The notes beneath the pieces are model-generated. The model made no database searches, was not told the DNA's origin, and saw nothing but the letters and a program-made list of their open reading frames with translations. Of a DNA stretch of 49,904 nt, positions 8,801 through 18,000 are shown piece by piece (position 1 is the stretch's first letter; the number at the start of each line of letters is the position of its first letter). The stretch is from positions 1 to 49,904 of the forward strand of contig NZ_MLYP01000025.1 in NCBI RefSeq assembly GCF_001866645.1, given 5' to 3'. Made by a program: the position numbers and the translations under genes. The DNA comes from Streptomyces colonosanans. Its GTDB lineage: Bacteria; Actinomycetota; Actinomycetes; Streptomycetales; Streptomycetaceae.

Positions 8801-8960
8801 CCGGTACGTCAGCGGCGGAAGCTGCCTCACCGGCGGGGTGGGACGAACGCGAGGAAGACACCTGAGGACTCCAGGGCAGAAGCGGCAAGCGGGTTCGCGG
8901 GGAAGGTCGAGTTTCGACTTGGCTGCGGCCGTCAGCAGGCGCGGCGCACCGCGCCACCAA
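5802..8960 (-). CDS. Phd-like/DnaB-like fusion protein, candidate telomere-associated or replication protein (1052 aa)
   Basis: Residues about 135-230 hold two Phd/YefM-like segments (HEARSTLKQMIDAAIEG ...; ARKKLGDLIQYGAEG ... TPVAVLLPA). A long Pro/Ala/Thr linker follows (about 230-405). Residues about 420-650 are a DnaB/RecA-like ATPase, but Walker A reads APGAGSS, without the lysine, and Walker B reads LVVVDRLQ. The C-terminal 725-1052 domain (THLPIGALIHDP, AMYSKFTSTIGESS, WMHIIRSQAFANLWYKS, GTDELHVAGDW) recalls proteins of Streptomyces linear plasmids. The frame opens with TTG/GTG (8960/8957); an internal start is possible because residues 1-130 are low-complexity. It is the first gene of the operon with the Tpg-like protein, and its upstream region carries the TGTAACG cluster. 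The role could be Tap-like telomere recruitment or plasmid replication. Confidence 0.55.
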   Translation of the reverse strand: MVARCAAPADGRSQVETRPSPRTRLPLLPWSPQVSSSRSSHPAGEAASAADVPDYPAHAALREPSDPAPRWAGNWPLSFPTPLTPSAVAKAASEEAGRRHGEDSQPESVEGPEDEPGTTSAAPDAETPHAQARTGPATLHEARSTLKQMIDAAIEGQPTPLTRGPHHALLTTPAHATELGWDLTQAPAHSFADARKKLGDLIQYGAEGHPQVLCRHKTPVAVLLPAAADSAPTPPAPQAEPAPGTAAPDSATPPEGQQAVQNPLPATAAAEAAKDLAPAPTTIPAEAAVAATMPAEPQPESAPAAQDAPAPANTPPASPGTTPATRTGSPAATAPTPATPTPSTLALQQPATAPTALPTPLSAPSEPGPPAFTPATPGTGHETAIPASGPPAITAPRTPRRLAALAQALDTVLPNTAPTGDTTTPTPLMGLPTGIRTLDEALGGLQHGRFYLVAAAPGAGSSLIATTAARTSALDQHQPVLYAASGLTRADIAARIVAAHLPVDYRRLRAGRLTPTERDDTTAFHHHLAQAPLYIDDGTDLTTDAIAESVPDLPGLALVVVDRLQTTEDPRLPLSGPPQITDAAQALAHLARTHDLPVLAAVDTDDPQLIAALSLDITITLTRDADQIHATITERDLGPQATLTLHADLAHARITDLTNPYTSPTTPAPPPTASLHTPAQTPQAPLQTPTSPSPDPTPTEPAPTGHTAAPRRPSHRRSAAPPPSEGGYANRDYSYFTGMITRAVDEALHDHDGDITATTEALVKKAVPNAMALFEATRVGGNYEHTVYPETLEFLRKKTKDGADEIWEGRHNWTNTHLMDALQNGTHPPITVNALDTNASFLSAFKTHLPIGALIHDPDGGFDPKRSGIYRLPTRPTWHHSHLPDPIGNRREDGPVLLDDATIRLLIRCARLGLCEAPHITECWTSGASEGLLEKFRRVLTEARAKSIETDDTVTVEYIKAMYSKFTSTIGESSVNREIRRPDWMHIIRSQAFANLWYKSHRAHSNGLTVVRVRGTDELHVAGDWRTVFTEGRLTTQMKQKDQYPLPRKGAR

Positions 8961-8962
8961 AA

Positions 8963-9043
8963 CGTAACGCTACCGCCCAGCTTAGCTGACGTTACATCAC
9001 ACTGTCCAAGGTTACGTAACGTCGAGGACGGGATTATGTAACG
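8963..9043. promoter_or_regulatory. Cluster of four TGTAACG-type boxes upstream of the telomere-associated operon
   Basis: Boxes lie at 8963-8969 (CGTAACG), 8990-8996 (CGTTACA, reverse), 9015-9021 (within the palindrome GTTACGTAAC at 9011-9020) and 9037-9043 (TGTAACG within ATTATGTAACG). Spacing between box centres is about 22-27 bases, roughly two helical turns. They sit immediately upstream of the 1052-residue gene, so they may be an autoregulatory operator, an iteron-type origin, or both. The same boxes recur next to the telomere-like end. Confidence 0.6.
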
Positions 9044-9126
9044 TCGGAGTCGAGGGTGATCACGAGTCCGGCCCTGCCTTGCAGGAGGAACGCCGGCGGG
9101 CGGCAGGCAGTCGGCCCGGGGAACCG

Positions 9127-10083
9127 TCAAGGCCGTTCGGTAGCCGGCTCCGCGGGACTGTCGGGTTCCACAAGGGCCTTGATCCGGGCGCGGAAGGCGG
9201 CGTGCTCGGCGGCCCGCGCCTGCTTCTCGGCCTCGTCCTCCGGCTCGCCGTTGTTCTCGGGTTCCTCGTAGTACTCGTACAGCCACTCGTCCTCGGCCTG
9301 CCGCTGCGCCCTCTCGTACATCCGTTCCTCGTAGTCCTCGTACGTCTCGTCCGGATGAATCTGCCCGGTGCGGCGCTTGATCTCCTCGTCGCGGTCCCGG
9401 CGTTCGAGGTACTCCTGCACGGCCGGGTTGTCGTCCGCGCACGTGTAGCCTCCCCGTCCGGGCGGCGGGGGCGGCTGCCGGCGGTGCTCAATGCGGTCGA
9501 GGACCGCGTGCCACTCGACGGCCTCCGCGGCGGTCACGTCGAAGGCGTTCAGGAGCGCGGCCAACTGCTCGCGGCTGGGCAGGACGTCCCCGCCCAGGAT
9601 CAGATGGGCCGTCGATCGCGGCACGCGATGCCCGCTGGCGTCGGTCGCCCGCTCGACGGCGCTGTATGAGGGCTGGCCGGCCCGCACGCGCAGCCGCGTG
9701 AGGGCCTGGCCCAGGAAGGCCGTGGTGCGGATCTTCCGGGTCCGCGGGCCGCGGCCGACCAGCTGCGGTCGGGCCTTCTCGATCGCAGCCGCCTTCCACA
9801 GCTTCTGGGCTGTCGCTTCCCGCTGCTGCACGGCCCGGCTGCCGGGGTCGCCAGCAGCGCGGGCATAGGCGAGGACGGTCCCGAGCGGGGGCAGTTGGGT
9901 GCCGCGGGCGGCCTGGCTGAGGGTGGAGGCTCCGCGGTACCCGGGCATGTTCGGTGGGCCGGTGCGCTCGGACAGGGTGGTGTAGGTGGTGCAGGTCTCG
10001 TCCTTGAGCTGACGCAGATACACGGCCAGGGCCCGCAGTCGGGGGCGGGCACGGGCTGCGACCGGTTTGGTGGGGCGGCCCAT
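9127..10083 (-). CDS. Tandem helix-turn-helix protein with charged C-terminus (318 aa)
   Basis: ATG at 10083 (MGRPTKPVAARARPRL) begins two bases after the stop of the small membrane-protein gene. Two HTH-like blocks are visible, about residues 15-85 (LAVYLRQLKDET ... ASTLSQAARGTQLP ... VLAYARAAG) and about 125-185 (LGQALTRLRVRAGQ ... PRSTAHLILGGDVLP ... LLNAFDV). The last third is an acidic, probably coiled-coil stretch rich in Glu, Tyr and Arg. The layout matches the protein at 3796-4719, which lacks the acidic tail. It lies just upstream of, and on the same strand as, the operon promoter with the TGTAACG boxes, so it could regulate that operon; this is inference. Confidence 0.65.
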   Translation of the reverse strand: MGRPTKPVAARARPRLRALAVYLRQLKDETCTTYTTLSERTGPPNMPGYRGASTLSQAARGTQLPPLGTVLAYARAAGDPGSRAVQQREATAQKLWKAAAIEKARPQLVGRGPRTRKIRTTAFLGQALTRLRVRAGQPSYSAVERATDASGHRVPRSTAHLILGGDVLPSREQLAALLNAFDVTAAEAVEWHAVLDRIEHRRQPPPPPGRGGYTCADDNPAVQEYLERRDRDEEIKRRTGQIHPDETYEDYEERMYERAQRQAEDEWLYEYYEEPENNGEPEDEAEKQARAAEHAAFRARIKALVEPDSPAEPATERP

Positions 10084-10085
10084 CG

Positions 10086-10343
10086 TCACCGGCCGCGGCC
10101 GCGGGAGGGCCTGGCGGCGTCGCTGGGGCGTCGGCCGGTGATCAGGTCGGCCGCGGCGGCGGCCACCACGACCAGCGCGGCCGGAACGGGCCGACTGCCG
10201 GCGGCCAGCGCGGCCGATGCCAGGACAACCACGACGATGACCACGACCTCGGGGATGCCCAGCCGACTCGGCTGGGTGCGGGCGGGGAGGTGGCTGGAGC
10301 ATGACGCCGGCGGCTCGGGGCTGGCGGCGGACAGGGCGGACAT
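10086..10343 (-). CDS. Small membrane protein (85 aa) paired with HTH gene
   Basis: Starts at ATG 10343. After a Ser/Pro-rich N-terminus come two hydrophobic segments (VVVIVVVVLASAALAAG, about residues 33-49, and VPAALVVVAAAAADLI, about 53-68) and an Arg-rich tail. It is followed after two bases by the tandem-HTH gene. This is the same two-gene layout as 3502-4719, in opposite orientation. No function is known. Confidence 0.55.
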   Translation of the reverse strand: MSALSAASPEPPASCSSHLPARTQPSRLGIPEVVVIVVVVLASAALAAGSRPVPAALVVVAAAAADLITGRRPSDAARPSRGRGR

Positions 10344-11024
10344 GAGCGACTCCAGGCAGGTCAGGGTACGGCACCCAACTCGGGTGCTTAGGAGAGGGAT
10401 TGGTGCGGGTTCTTGCCCCGCTGCTGAGGCCTCATGGTGCCCGTGCAGATGCCCTCACGGCCAGTCGGACCGTTGCCCGTCCACGCCGACGTCTTCACCG
10501 GCCTGGAACGCGGATACCTCGTTCGTCCCTGCTCAGGGCACATGAAAAATCGAGTTAACCCGAAACCGTCCAGAGCGTGCGCCGTCCCGAGTGCAGCTGG
10601 CCGGGAGCGTGTTCGTCGTCTTGTGCGCGCTGCCAGACGACGGCGGGTGAACCGGGGTCCACCGGCTGCATGAGCTTGTGCAGGGGTGGGGAACCAGCTG
10701 GCGATCTTGGTGCCCCGCGGCCCGGGCAACGTACTGGTTGTCGCGCGAACTGGCACCTGCCCCGCCTTGCGTGCGCCGCGCCGGCGGGTGCAGCGCATGA
10801 GGCCCCCCGCAACCGAGGCCACCGCATGGCTATCGGCAGGGCCGGCCGTGGGTGCCTGTTCCGGTCACGTAGCCGAGGTGCAGCGGGCACGAGGGTGCCT
10901 GGTTTCCGGTCCTTGGCTGGCCCGGGGTTGGGTGACGGGGAGCGGAGTACCTCGGCCTTTCAAGTACCGTCCTTGCCCCGCACAAGGCAGGATGGTCTTC
11001 GCACAGTAAGGCCGGGGGAGGCTC
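10344..11024. other. Intergenic region between regulator pair and conflict operon
   Basis: About 680 bases upstream of both flanking transcription units. Overlapping frames exist on both strands (for example 10388-10822 minus and 10686-11009 plus), but none has recognisable domains or a clear ribosome site. I see no convincing promoter, repeat or RNA gene. The promoter of the operon beginning at 11025 should lie here. Confidence 0.5.
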
Positions 11025-11996
11025 GTGGTGGGGACGGCGAATCCGCAGCTCGTGTTCGTTCACGGGATCGGCGGACTCCGCAACGCGGAGGCGGAACGAG
11101 AGCAATGGCTTCGCGCATTGGCCACCGGTGTGCGGGCCGCCGGGCAGGCGGAGTTGGTCTCGGCACTCACCCAAGGCTGGCTGGCCGAGGTGCGTTTCGC
11201 CGACTACAGCGATCTGTTCAACACGCGGGGAGCCCAGGGAGGCGCGCTGGGCAGTGAGTTGGACCCGTCCGACGAGCAGGTGCTCTCCGGCTTGCTGGAG
11301 GCGATGGTGGATGAGCTCACCGAGCAGTATCCGCCGGATTCCGGTACACGCGACGCCACGGTCATCGAACAGGCCCGGCACCATGTCGATGCGCTCTCAT
11401 CCGGCAGCCATGCGCAGGGCGTGGGCGAGTTCGCACGGCGACTGGTCTGGGTGACCACGACGCTGCTCCAGCTGCCCGGTCTTCGCCAGGGTGCGCAATG
11501 GGCGAACGGTCGGGCGTTCGCGTTGTATCTCTCCCAAGTCGCACGCTACTTGAACCGGCACGGGGACAGGGCCGCGCTGGGTTCGGCCATCCGCTCCCGG
11601 GTGCTGGAGGGACTGGATCCCGCTCGTCCCCTCGTCGTGGTCTCACACTCTCTGGGCACGGTCGTGGCCTACGAAGCCCTGCACGATTACGAGGGCCCGG
11701 TGGCCCTGTGGGTGACGCTCGGCTCCCCTCTCGCGCTCGGCGGCGTGGTCCTGCAGCGGTTGGTGCCGCGGCCGCCGTCCTGCCCGGAAGGGGTAGGGGT
11801 GTGGCACAACTTCTGGGACCGCAACGACGTGGTAGTCGGACGTCCACAGCTGGCGGACTGGATCGCGCCGAGCAGCAGGGGGGTGAAGGCTCAGACCGCG
11901 CCCGTGAAGTCCGGTGGGGTGTGGACCCATACAGCTACCAGGTACCTGGAACACGCGGAGGTGGCCGGGCCGATCGTTAAGGCTCTTGTGCCGTGA
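11025..11996 (+). CDS. Alpha/beta-hydrolase (lipase/esterase-like), first gene of conflict operon (323 aa)
   Basis: GTG at 11025 follows the ribosome site GGGGGAGG. The N-terminal strand and oxyanion region read LVFVHGIGG (residues 9-17). The nucleophile elbow is VVVSHSLGTVVAY with Ser209, where the usual first Gly is Ser. WHNFWDRNDVV (260-270) offers the acid (Asp265 or 268), and His302 or His310 near the end could complete the triad. Residues 60-165 form an inserted, mostly helical lid. It is probably cytosolic, with no signal peptide. The stop overlaps the next gene by four bases (GTGA). In this setting it is most likely a regulated lipase or esterase effector or accessory enzyme; substrate unknown. 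Confidence 0.75.
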   Translation: MVGTANPQLVFVHGIGGLRNAEAEREQWLRALATGVRAAGQAELVSALTQGWLAEVRFADYSDLFNTRGAQGGALGSELDPSDEQVLSGLLEAMVDELTEQYPPDSGTRDATVIEQARHHVDALSSGSHAQGVGEFARRLVWVTTTLLQLPGLRQGAQWANGRAFALYLSQVARYLNRHGDRAALGSAIRSRVLEGLDPARPLVVVSHSLGTVVAYEALHDYEGPVALWVTLGSPLALGGVVLQRLVPRPPSCPEGVGVWHNFWDRNDVVVGRPQLADWIAPSSRGVKAQTAPVKSGGVWTHTATRYLEHAEVAGPIVKALVP

Positions 11997-14086
11997 CAGG
12001 CCTCGTCATATCAGCGGTACGCCGCCATGTGCTGGTGGTCGGCGCCCAGTGCAGCGGCGCGGAGGAACTGCCGGGCCTGGAAGGCGCGGCACGCCGTCTC
12101 CACAGGGCGCTGGTGGACCCGGATCTCGGTGCCTGTCTGGACCGGGGTGAGGGCGAAACAGGGTCATTGCTCGTGGGCACCGCCCTGGGCAAAGAGGCTG
12201 TCGGAAAGGCGATCACCGCTGCAGCCGACCGGGCGAAGGAGGACCGCGGCCCGCTCGTCCTGGCGTTGCTGGGCCATGGAACAGGCGGCTGCGGTGGCCC
12301 GCTGTACTTCGTCACCTCGGGCAGCACGCAGGACGGAGCGATCCACCAACTGGACGTGGCGTCCACAATCGGTGCGGTGGCGAACGAGCCAGGAGTCGAT
12401 GGCGTGATAGCAATCGTCGACACCTGCCACGCGGCCGCCGCGCTGGTGAATCCGCAGTCCGCGACGGCCGGGCTCCAGCAGGGCAGTCTGCATCTGTCGG
12501 TTCTGTTCGCCGCTTCCGCTCACCTGCCGGCATGGGACATGAATCTGAGTGTCCAGCTTGCCGAGCTGCTGGAGAACGGGGTGGCGAATGCCGGGGAGCT
12601 CTTGGCCGTCGACGCCCAGCTGATCAAGGAGCTGCGCAGCCGTATCCGCGGCCAGGAGCCCGGCGGCTTCGTGTTCGACGGCGCTCCTGTGTCCGGTGAA
12701 TCACTGTGGCTGGCCCGCAACGCCCAGGCAGCCGTGAGACGCTCCGCCGGCTCTCTCGGCGCCGTGGCGTGCGACAGGCTGCGCAAGCTGCTGCGTCCAC
12801 TGGAAGGCACGGAAGGCATCCACAGCAGGGAACAGCTCGCGGACTGGCTCGGCGGGCCGGGGCAGGAACATCTCGGCCACCCCGCGCTCCAACGCGTCCT
12901 GGAGTTCGATCGCGATCTGGATATCTGCACGTACGCCGTCGCCGTCCTCGAGGAGACCTTCGGGGGCGCTCTGACCGACGATTTGCTCCGCAAGGCGGCG
13001 GCGCGCGCCGGGTTCCCCCTGGAAGTGGTGGTCCGGGTGCCCTGCCCTTCCCTGCGTGACCTGGTGGAGCACGCGGTCCTCGACCAATCGGCCGTCACTG
13101 CTGCAGGACAGCACCGGACGCTGGTGCATTTCGTCGCCGCACTTGCCCACCTGATCGGTCCACCAGGCGTTCTTCCGCAGCAACTGGCCGTCTGGGCGGC
13201 TAAATCGGGAGCCACCATCGCTCTGAACAGCCGGCTGAAGGAACTGGGCGGGGCGACACCCTGCCTGGTCCTGGTGGCCGCCGACGACGGCAGTGAGGAC
13301 GTCGTCCGTGTGGAGGCATCGCTTCTCTACGGCTCGGCCGTGGTGCACACCGCAGAATTCCCGTGCGAGCCCGGGTCGGGCACCCTGGTGTCCGCACTGG
13401 ATAAGGCCCGCCTGTGGGCACTGTCCTGGCTGGGGACAGCGGGCGAGCGGCTGGTGCAGGTCGATGTGTCGGTTCCGACCTTTCTGCTGCTGGATTCCCC
13501 GCCGGAGGAATGGCGGGTGATCCGGGGCAAACGCATGCTGGGCGTCGACTACGACGTCACAACCCGCTGGTCGGGTCTGCTCACACCCCCGTCCGGTGTC
13601 CCCCTCGACGACATGCTGCACACCGGCAGCCAGTTGCTGTCGTCCTTGAAGACCAAGGCTCAAACCGGGCCGTCGTGGCTCGGCTCCGGTGATCTCAGCA
13701 GCATTGAGGCACTGCAGGTTGTGCTCGACCGTCGTCGTATGGGCGACTGCGTATGGGGAATGAGCACCCTGCCGGAGAAGGACTTCGACCTCATGCTCGA
13801 GGAACTTCTCATCCACACCCCGGCCTTGATCTGGCCCCGGCGTGGGAGCGTCCCCGACACGCAGGCGCTTCAGGATGCGGTCGCGGAGCACTGGGAGTCT
13901 CTGCCGGACAAACTCGTCCGCGCCTTCCAGGAGCGGCCGGAGAACAGCCCTGGCGAGGGCGTTCCCGGTCATCTGGCTGATATCCGCACGACATGGCACG
14001 ACGTGCACTGGCAGGACTTCTGCCAGCGCCGCGCCGGCCGGGCGGTCGTCGCCCCACAAGACGTGACGCCGAAGGAGCAAGCATGA
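11993..14086 (+). CDS. Caspase-like protease with VMAP C-terminal domain (697 aa)
   Basis: The N-terminal 200 residues are a peptidase C14 (caspase/metacaspase) fold. The catalytic His95 lies in LVLALLGHGTGG and Cys145 in VIAIVDTCHAAAA. A helical middle region follows (about 220-400). From about 430 the protein resembles the vWA-MoxR-associated protein C-terminal domain (VDVSVPTFLLLDSPPEEWRV, then RWSGLL, and HWQDFC near the end). In known vWA-MoxR-VMAP conflict systems the VMAP protein carries the effector, here a suicide protease, which is held inactive until the AAA+/vWA partners respond. It overlaps the hydrolase gene before it and the MoxR gene after it by four bases each. Targets are not evident. 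Confidence 0.8.
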   Translation: MTGLVISAVRRHVLVVGAQCSGAEELPGLEGAARRLHRALVDPDLGACLDRGEGETGSLLVGTALGKEAVGKAITAAADRAKEDRGPLVLALLGHGTGGCGGPLYFVTSGSTQDGAIHQLDVASTIGAVANEPGVDGVIAIVDTCHAAAALVNPQSATAGLQQGSLHLSVLFAASAHLPAWDMNLSVQLAELLENGVANAGELLAVDAQLIKELRSRIRGQEPGGFVFDGAPVSGESLWLARNAQAAVRRSAGSLGAVACDRLRKLLRPLEGTEGIHSREQLADWLGGPGQEHLGHPALQRVLEFDRDLDICTYAVAVLEETFGGALTDDLLRKAAARAGFPLEVVVRVPCPSLRDLVEHAVLDQSAVTAAGQHRTLVHFVAALAHLIGPPGVLPQQLAVWAAKSGATIALNSRLKELGGATPCLVLVAADDGSEDVVRVEASLLYGSAVVHTAEFPCEPGSGTLVSALDKARLWALSWLGTAGERLVQVDVSVPTFLLLDSPPEEWRVIRGKRMLGVDYDVTTRWSGLLTPPSGVPLDDMLHTGSQLLSSLKTKAQTGPSWLGSGDLSSIEALQVVLDRRRMGDCVWGMSTLPEKDFDLMLEELLIHTPALIWPRRGSVPDTQALQDAVAEHWESLPDKLVRAFQERPENSPGEGVPGHLADIRTTWHDVHWQDFCQRRAGRAVVAPQDVTPKEQA

Positions 14087-15093
14087 ACTGGACGCCGTAC
14101 TACACGGGTACGGGGAGCATCCCCGAGCGGCCTCGGACGCTGCCTCCCCCGCCTCCGTGGCGCGCGCCGACGGGCAACGCCGGCGCGACAGCCGCAGCAC
14201 AGTCACCTTCCCCGGCGAGCACCTACCGGGCGGATCCCGGACTGGTCGACGCGGTCAACGCCGCACTCCATCTGCGTCGGCCCCTGCTGCTGACCGGGCC
14301 GGCGGGCTCCGGGAAGTCCTCCGTCATCGAGCAGATCGCCACCGAACTCGGTCTCGGGAGTGTGCTGCGCTGGCACATCACCTCCCGCAGCACCCTCGCC
14401 GACGCGCTCTACCGCTACGACGCCCTGGGCCGCATCCACGCCTACAACCTCCGCGCCGTCGACCGTCCCGCCGTCTCCGCGAACGGGCGGGCTGCGCGCC
14501 GCGCCACCCGAGCCGCGCGCGACGACATCGGGGACTTCGTCCAACTCGGCCCTCTCGGGACTGCCTTGGTGCCTGCCTGTCTCCCCCGCGCCCTGCTGAT
14601 CGACGAGATCGACAAGAGCGATCTCGACCTGCCGAGCGACCTCCTCGACGTTCTGGAACGCGGCCGTTTCGAAATTCCGGAACTCGCCCGGCACTCAAGG
14701 AGGCACGTCACCGTCCGCACCGCCGATCCGGGCGTCCGGCATGAAATCGAAGACGGCCTGGTGGAGTGCGAGGAGTTTCCGGTCATCGTCCTCACCAGCA
14801 ACGGTGAACGCGACTTCCCCGCCCCGTTTCTGCGGCGCTGTGTACGGTTTGACATGCCCGCCCTCACGGTCCCGACCCTCACGAGCATCGTCGAGGCCCA
14901 CTTGGAGAAGGTCGAGGAAGACACCACGCATATCCTGGTGAACGCTTTCGTGGACCGGCTGAACCGCGGCGAGAACCTCGCTGTCGACCAGTTGCTGAGC
15001 GCCGTCCATCTCCTGCGCGGCAACCGCATCCAGGACGACGAGCAGCGGTCACGGCTGCAGGAGCTGCTGCTCCAAGGGCTCGGGCGTGGCTGA
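14083..15093 (+). CDS. MoxR-like AAA+ ATPase of conflict system (336 aa)
   Basis: ATG at 14083 overlaps the preceding TGA (ATGA) and follows GAAGGAG. A Pro-rich N-terminus (1-45) precedes the AAA+ module: Walker A GPAGSGKSS (Lys78), Walker B LLIDEID (Asp174, Glu175), sensor-1 Asn240 in VLTSNGERDFP, and arginines 251-252 in PFLRRCVRF as candidate fingers. MoxR-type ATPases work as rings with vWA-domain proteins. Here the vWA partner is the next gene, which overlaps by eight bases. An upstream in-frame start at 13993 would lie inside the VMAP gene and is unlikely. Confidence 0.85.
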   Translation: MNWTPYYTGTGSIPERPRTLPPPPPWRAPTGNAGATAAAQSPSPASTYRADPGLVDAVNAALHLRRPLLLTGPAGSGKSSVIEQIATELGLGSVLRWHITSRSTLADALYRYDALGRIHAYNLRAVDRPAVSANGRAARRATRAARDDIGDFVQLGPLGTALVPACLPRALLIDEIDKSDLDLPSDLLDVLERGRFEIPELARHSRRHVTVRTADPGVRHEIEDGLVECEEFPVIVLTSNGERDFPAPFLRRCVRFDMPALTVPTLTSIVEAHLEKVEEDTTHILVNAFVDRLNRGENLAVDQLLSAVHLLRGNRIQDDEQRSRLQELLLQGLGRG

Positions 15094-18000
15094 GAACCGG
15101 GCCGCACAGCTGCTGGCCGCCCTGGCCCATGCCGGCCTGGGCGACCTCAGCGGCAGCACGGAGGGCGACATCCGCGATGCCCTCGACACTCTTCTCCTCG
15201 CCGCCGCCAGATCCGGCACCAGCCGGACCTGTGGCCTCCCCACCGATCCGCCTCCGGCCGACGAAGAGGCGCCTGACGAGGCGTTCCTTCAGCCCGAATC
15301 AGCAGCAGACGACTCCTGTGACGATCCACCGGCCCCTGAAGCCGGTCCGGAGGGGAACGCTCCCGGGACCGCCTCGGTCTGGCTGAAGGACGACAGCAGC
15401 AGCCACTCGGTCCCCGGCCGGCCCTTGAGCATCGGCCGCGCCCCGGCCCTGCCGAACGCGCTCGACATCGGCCGTGCACTGCGCCCGCTGCGCCGCTTTC
15501 GGCCGTCCCGGGTTCACCGGCGTCTCGACCTGGGTGCCACCATTGATCACTACACCCGAACTGGCGTCCTCGTCCCCCAGCTCGCGCCAGCCGCGGAGCC
15601 CTGGCTGGAGGTCGTCGTGGTCGTGGATCGCGGCACCTCCATGGCAGTCTGGGACGACACCTCACTCGCACTCACCAAGGTGCTGCGCACCCTGTCCGCC
15701 TTCCGCAGCGTCCACGTTTGGCACCTCGAGCATCCGCCGGAGGCTGCACCCGTACTCCGCAACCACCACGACCGGCCCCTCCCCCTGGATCAGTCCGACC
15801 CCCGACATATCCAGCCGGCCCACCGGCTCCTGCTCGTCGTTTCCGACTGCGCGGCTCCCGCCTGGCGCCAGAACGACCTGTGGCAGACGCTCCACACGTG
15901 GGGCCGAACGGCTCCCGTGGCCTTGATCAACCCGCTTCCCAAACGCCTCTGGCAACGCTCCGGCCTCGACCTGCCCCGGACTACCGCAACCGCCTCCACC
16001 CCGGCATCCCCCGGCCGACTCCTCGCCTACCGCCGTCCCCGCCTCTTTCGCGACGACGCCCCAGAGACGCGGCCCTGGCAGGCATTGCCGGTGCTGCAGG
16101 TGGATGCCCACCAGATCCTCGCCTGGGCACGCGCCATGATGCGCACTGATCCGAGCGGCTGCGAGGCCGTCCTCGTCCCGGCCTCAGGGCGAGTGCCCTC
16201 CAGGAACCGCAGTCCGCGACCGCGTGCCGCCTCGCTCGGTGCGCCAGCGACCGACACACAAGTCACAGCCGCCGCGGAGGCCTTCACGGACAACCTGCGC
16301 TCCCCCGCCGTCCGACTGGCGATCGCTGCCTCGTCGCTCGACGCGTTCACCCTCCCCGTTCTCGACGTGATCCGTGAGCGCATCGTCCCGGACGCCGCCC
16401 TGGCCGACACCGCGGAGTTCCTCACCGCCGGACTGCTCACAGCTGCACGCCACGAGGACGCAGACATCGTGTACCGGTTCCACCCGGCTGCGGCGGAACA
16501 TCTGCGCGGGCTGCTGAGCCGCGACCAGGTGTGGGACACCCACTTCGCCCTCACCGAGCATCTCGCAGCCCACCCTCAGGCCCCGCACGGAATCGTTGCC
16601 GCACTTCACTCGCCCACAAGTCAGGAAATGCTGCCCACCGGGCTCCAGCCTGTCGCCCAAGCGGCTGCGGCAACGGCGCGGCTCCTCGGGATCAAGTCCA
16701 CCGAGCCTCGCTCCGGCCCCAACGAACAGGCCAGCCTCCCAGTCGAGTCCTCCGATGACGAGAACGACGACACCCAGCAGGCTCCTGCCCCAGCTATCCC
16801 AGACGATCCCTCAGAGCCGGAACCGGACAGGGAGGTCGCCCCGGACGGCCCCCAGATCGACGGGGCGGTCATGTTGCATGTCCACCAGCGCGACATGCTT
16901 GATCGTCTGCACGCTGAGCGCGAGATCCACGGCCGGCACCGCAACCTCCTCGTCGCTCCCCCCGGCACCGGCAAGACTTTCATGGCCGCCTTCGACTACA
17001 GGCACCTGCGCGAGCAGCACCAGCGGGACCTGCGCCTTCTCTTTATCGCGGGCACCATGGAAGCACTGCACCGGGCGCACCGGACCTACCAGGGCGTCCT
17101 CTTGACGCCAGAGTTCGGAGAGCGCCTGTACAGCGGAGGGATCCCGGGGCGTTGGAATCATGTGTTCGCCACTTGGCACTCCCTCGAACGGGTCCCGGAC
17201 GAGCTGCCACCCGATCACTTCGATGTGATCGTAATCGACGAGTTCCACGGGGCAGGATCGCCGACTTTCACCAACGTCCTAGAGCGCTTCGCGCCGATGG
17301 AGTTGCTCGGTCTCTCGTCGGCCCCCGAGCGGACGGACGGCCCGAGCATCCACGATGCGTTCTTCGACGGTCGTATCGCTGCAGAGATGCGGCTTCGGGA
17401 CGCGCTGGCCAGTGATCTCTTGTGCCCCCTCCACTACTTCGGCATTGCAGACGGCACCGACCTTCAACCACTGGGCTGGGAGCAGGGAACGTACGACGCG
17501 GCTTCGCTGAAAGCCGTGCTAACCGGCAACGACGCACGAGCGCGGCTGATCGTCAACGCTATCCGGGACACGGTCCCTGATGTGAAGGCCATGCGAGCCG
17601 TGGGCTTCTGCGTGTCCGTGGCACACGCCGAATTCATGGCTCAGTTCTTCCGCTCCGCCGGCTTCCACGCCATGGCTCTCACGTCGGCGAATCCCGCGAC
17701 AGAGCGTGAGGCAGCACTTTCTTCTCTCAGGAACGGCGACTTGCAGGTCATCTTCAGCGTCGAAATGCTCAGCCACGGCTTCAGCATCCCTGAGGTGGAC
17801 ACGCTGCTCCTGCTACGCCCAACGTCGAGCGGCATGCGGTTCCTGCAGCAGCTGGGTGTCGGCCTTGCTCACTCCCCGGGCAAGCGCGTACTCACCGTTC
17901 TCGACTTCATCGGGCACCACCGAAAGGAGTTCCGCCTCGATATCCAGTTCCGGGCAATGACGCATCTGACCGGTAAGCGGCTACTCAACCACGTCGAGCA

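Noticed and set aside
10388..11009. Possible genes upstream of the conflict operon
   Set aside because: Overlapping frames on both strands, no domains and no convincing starts.
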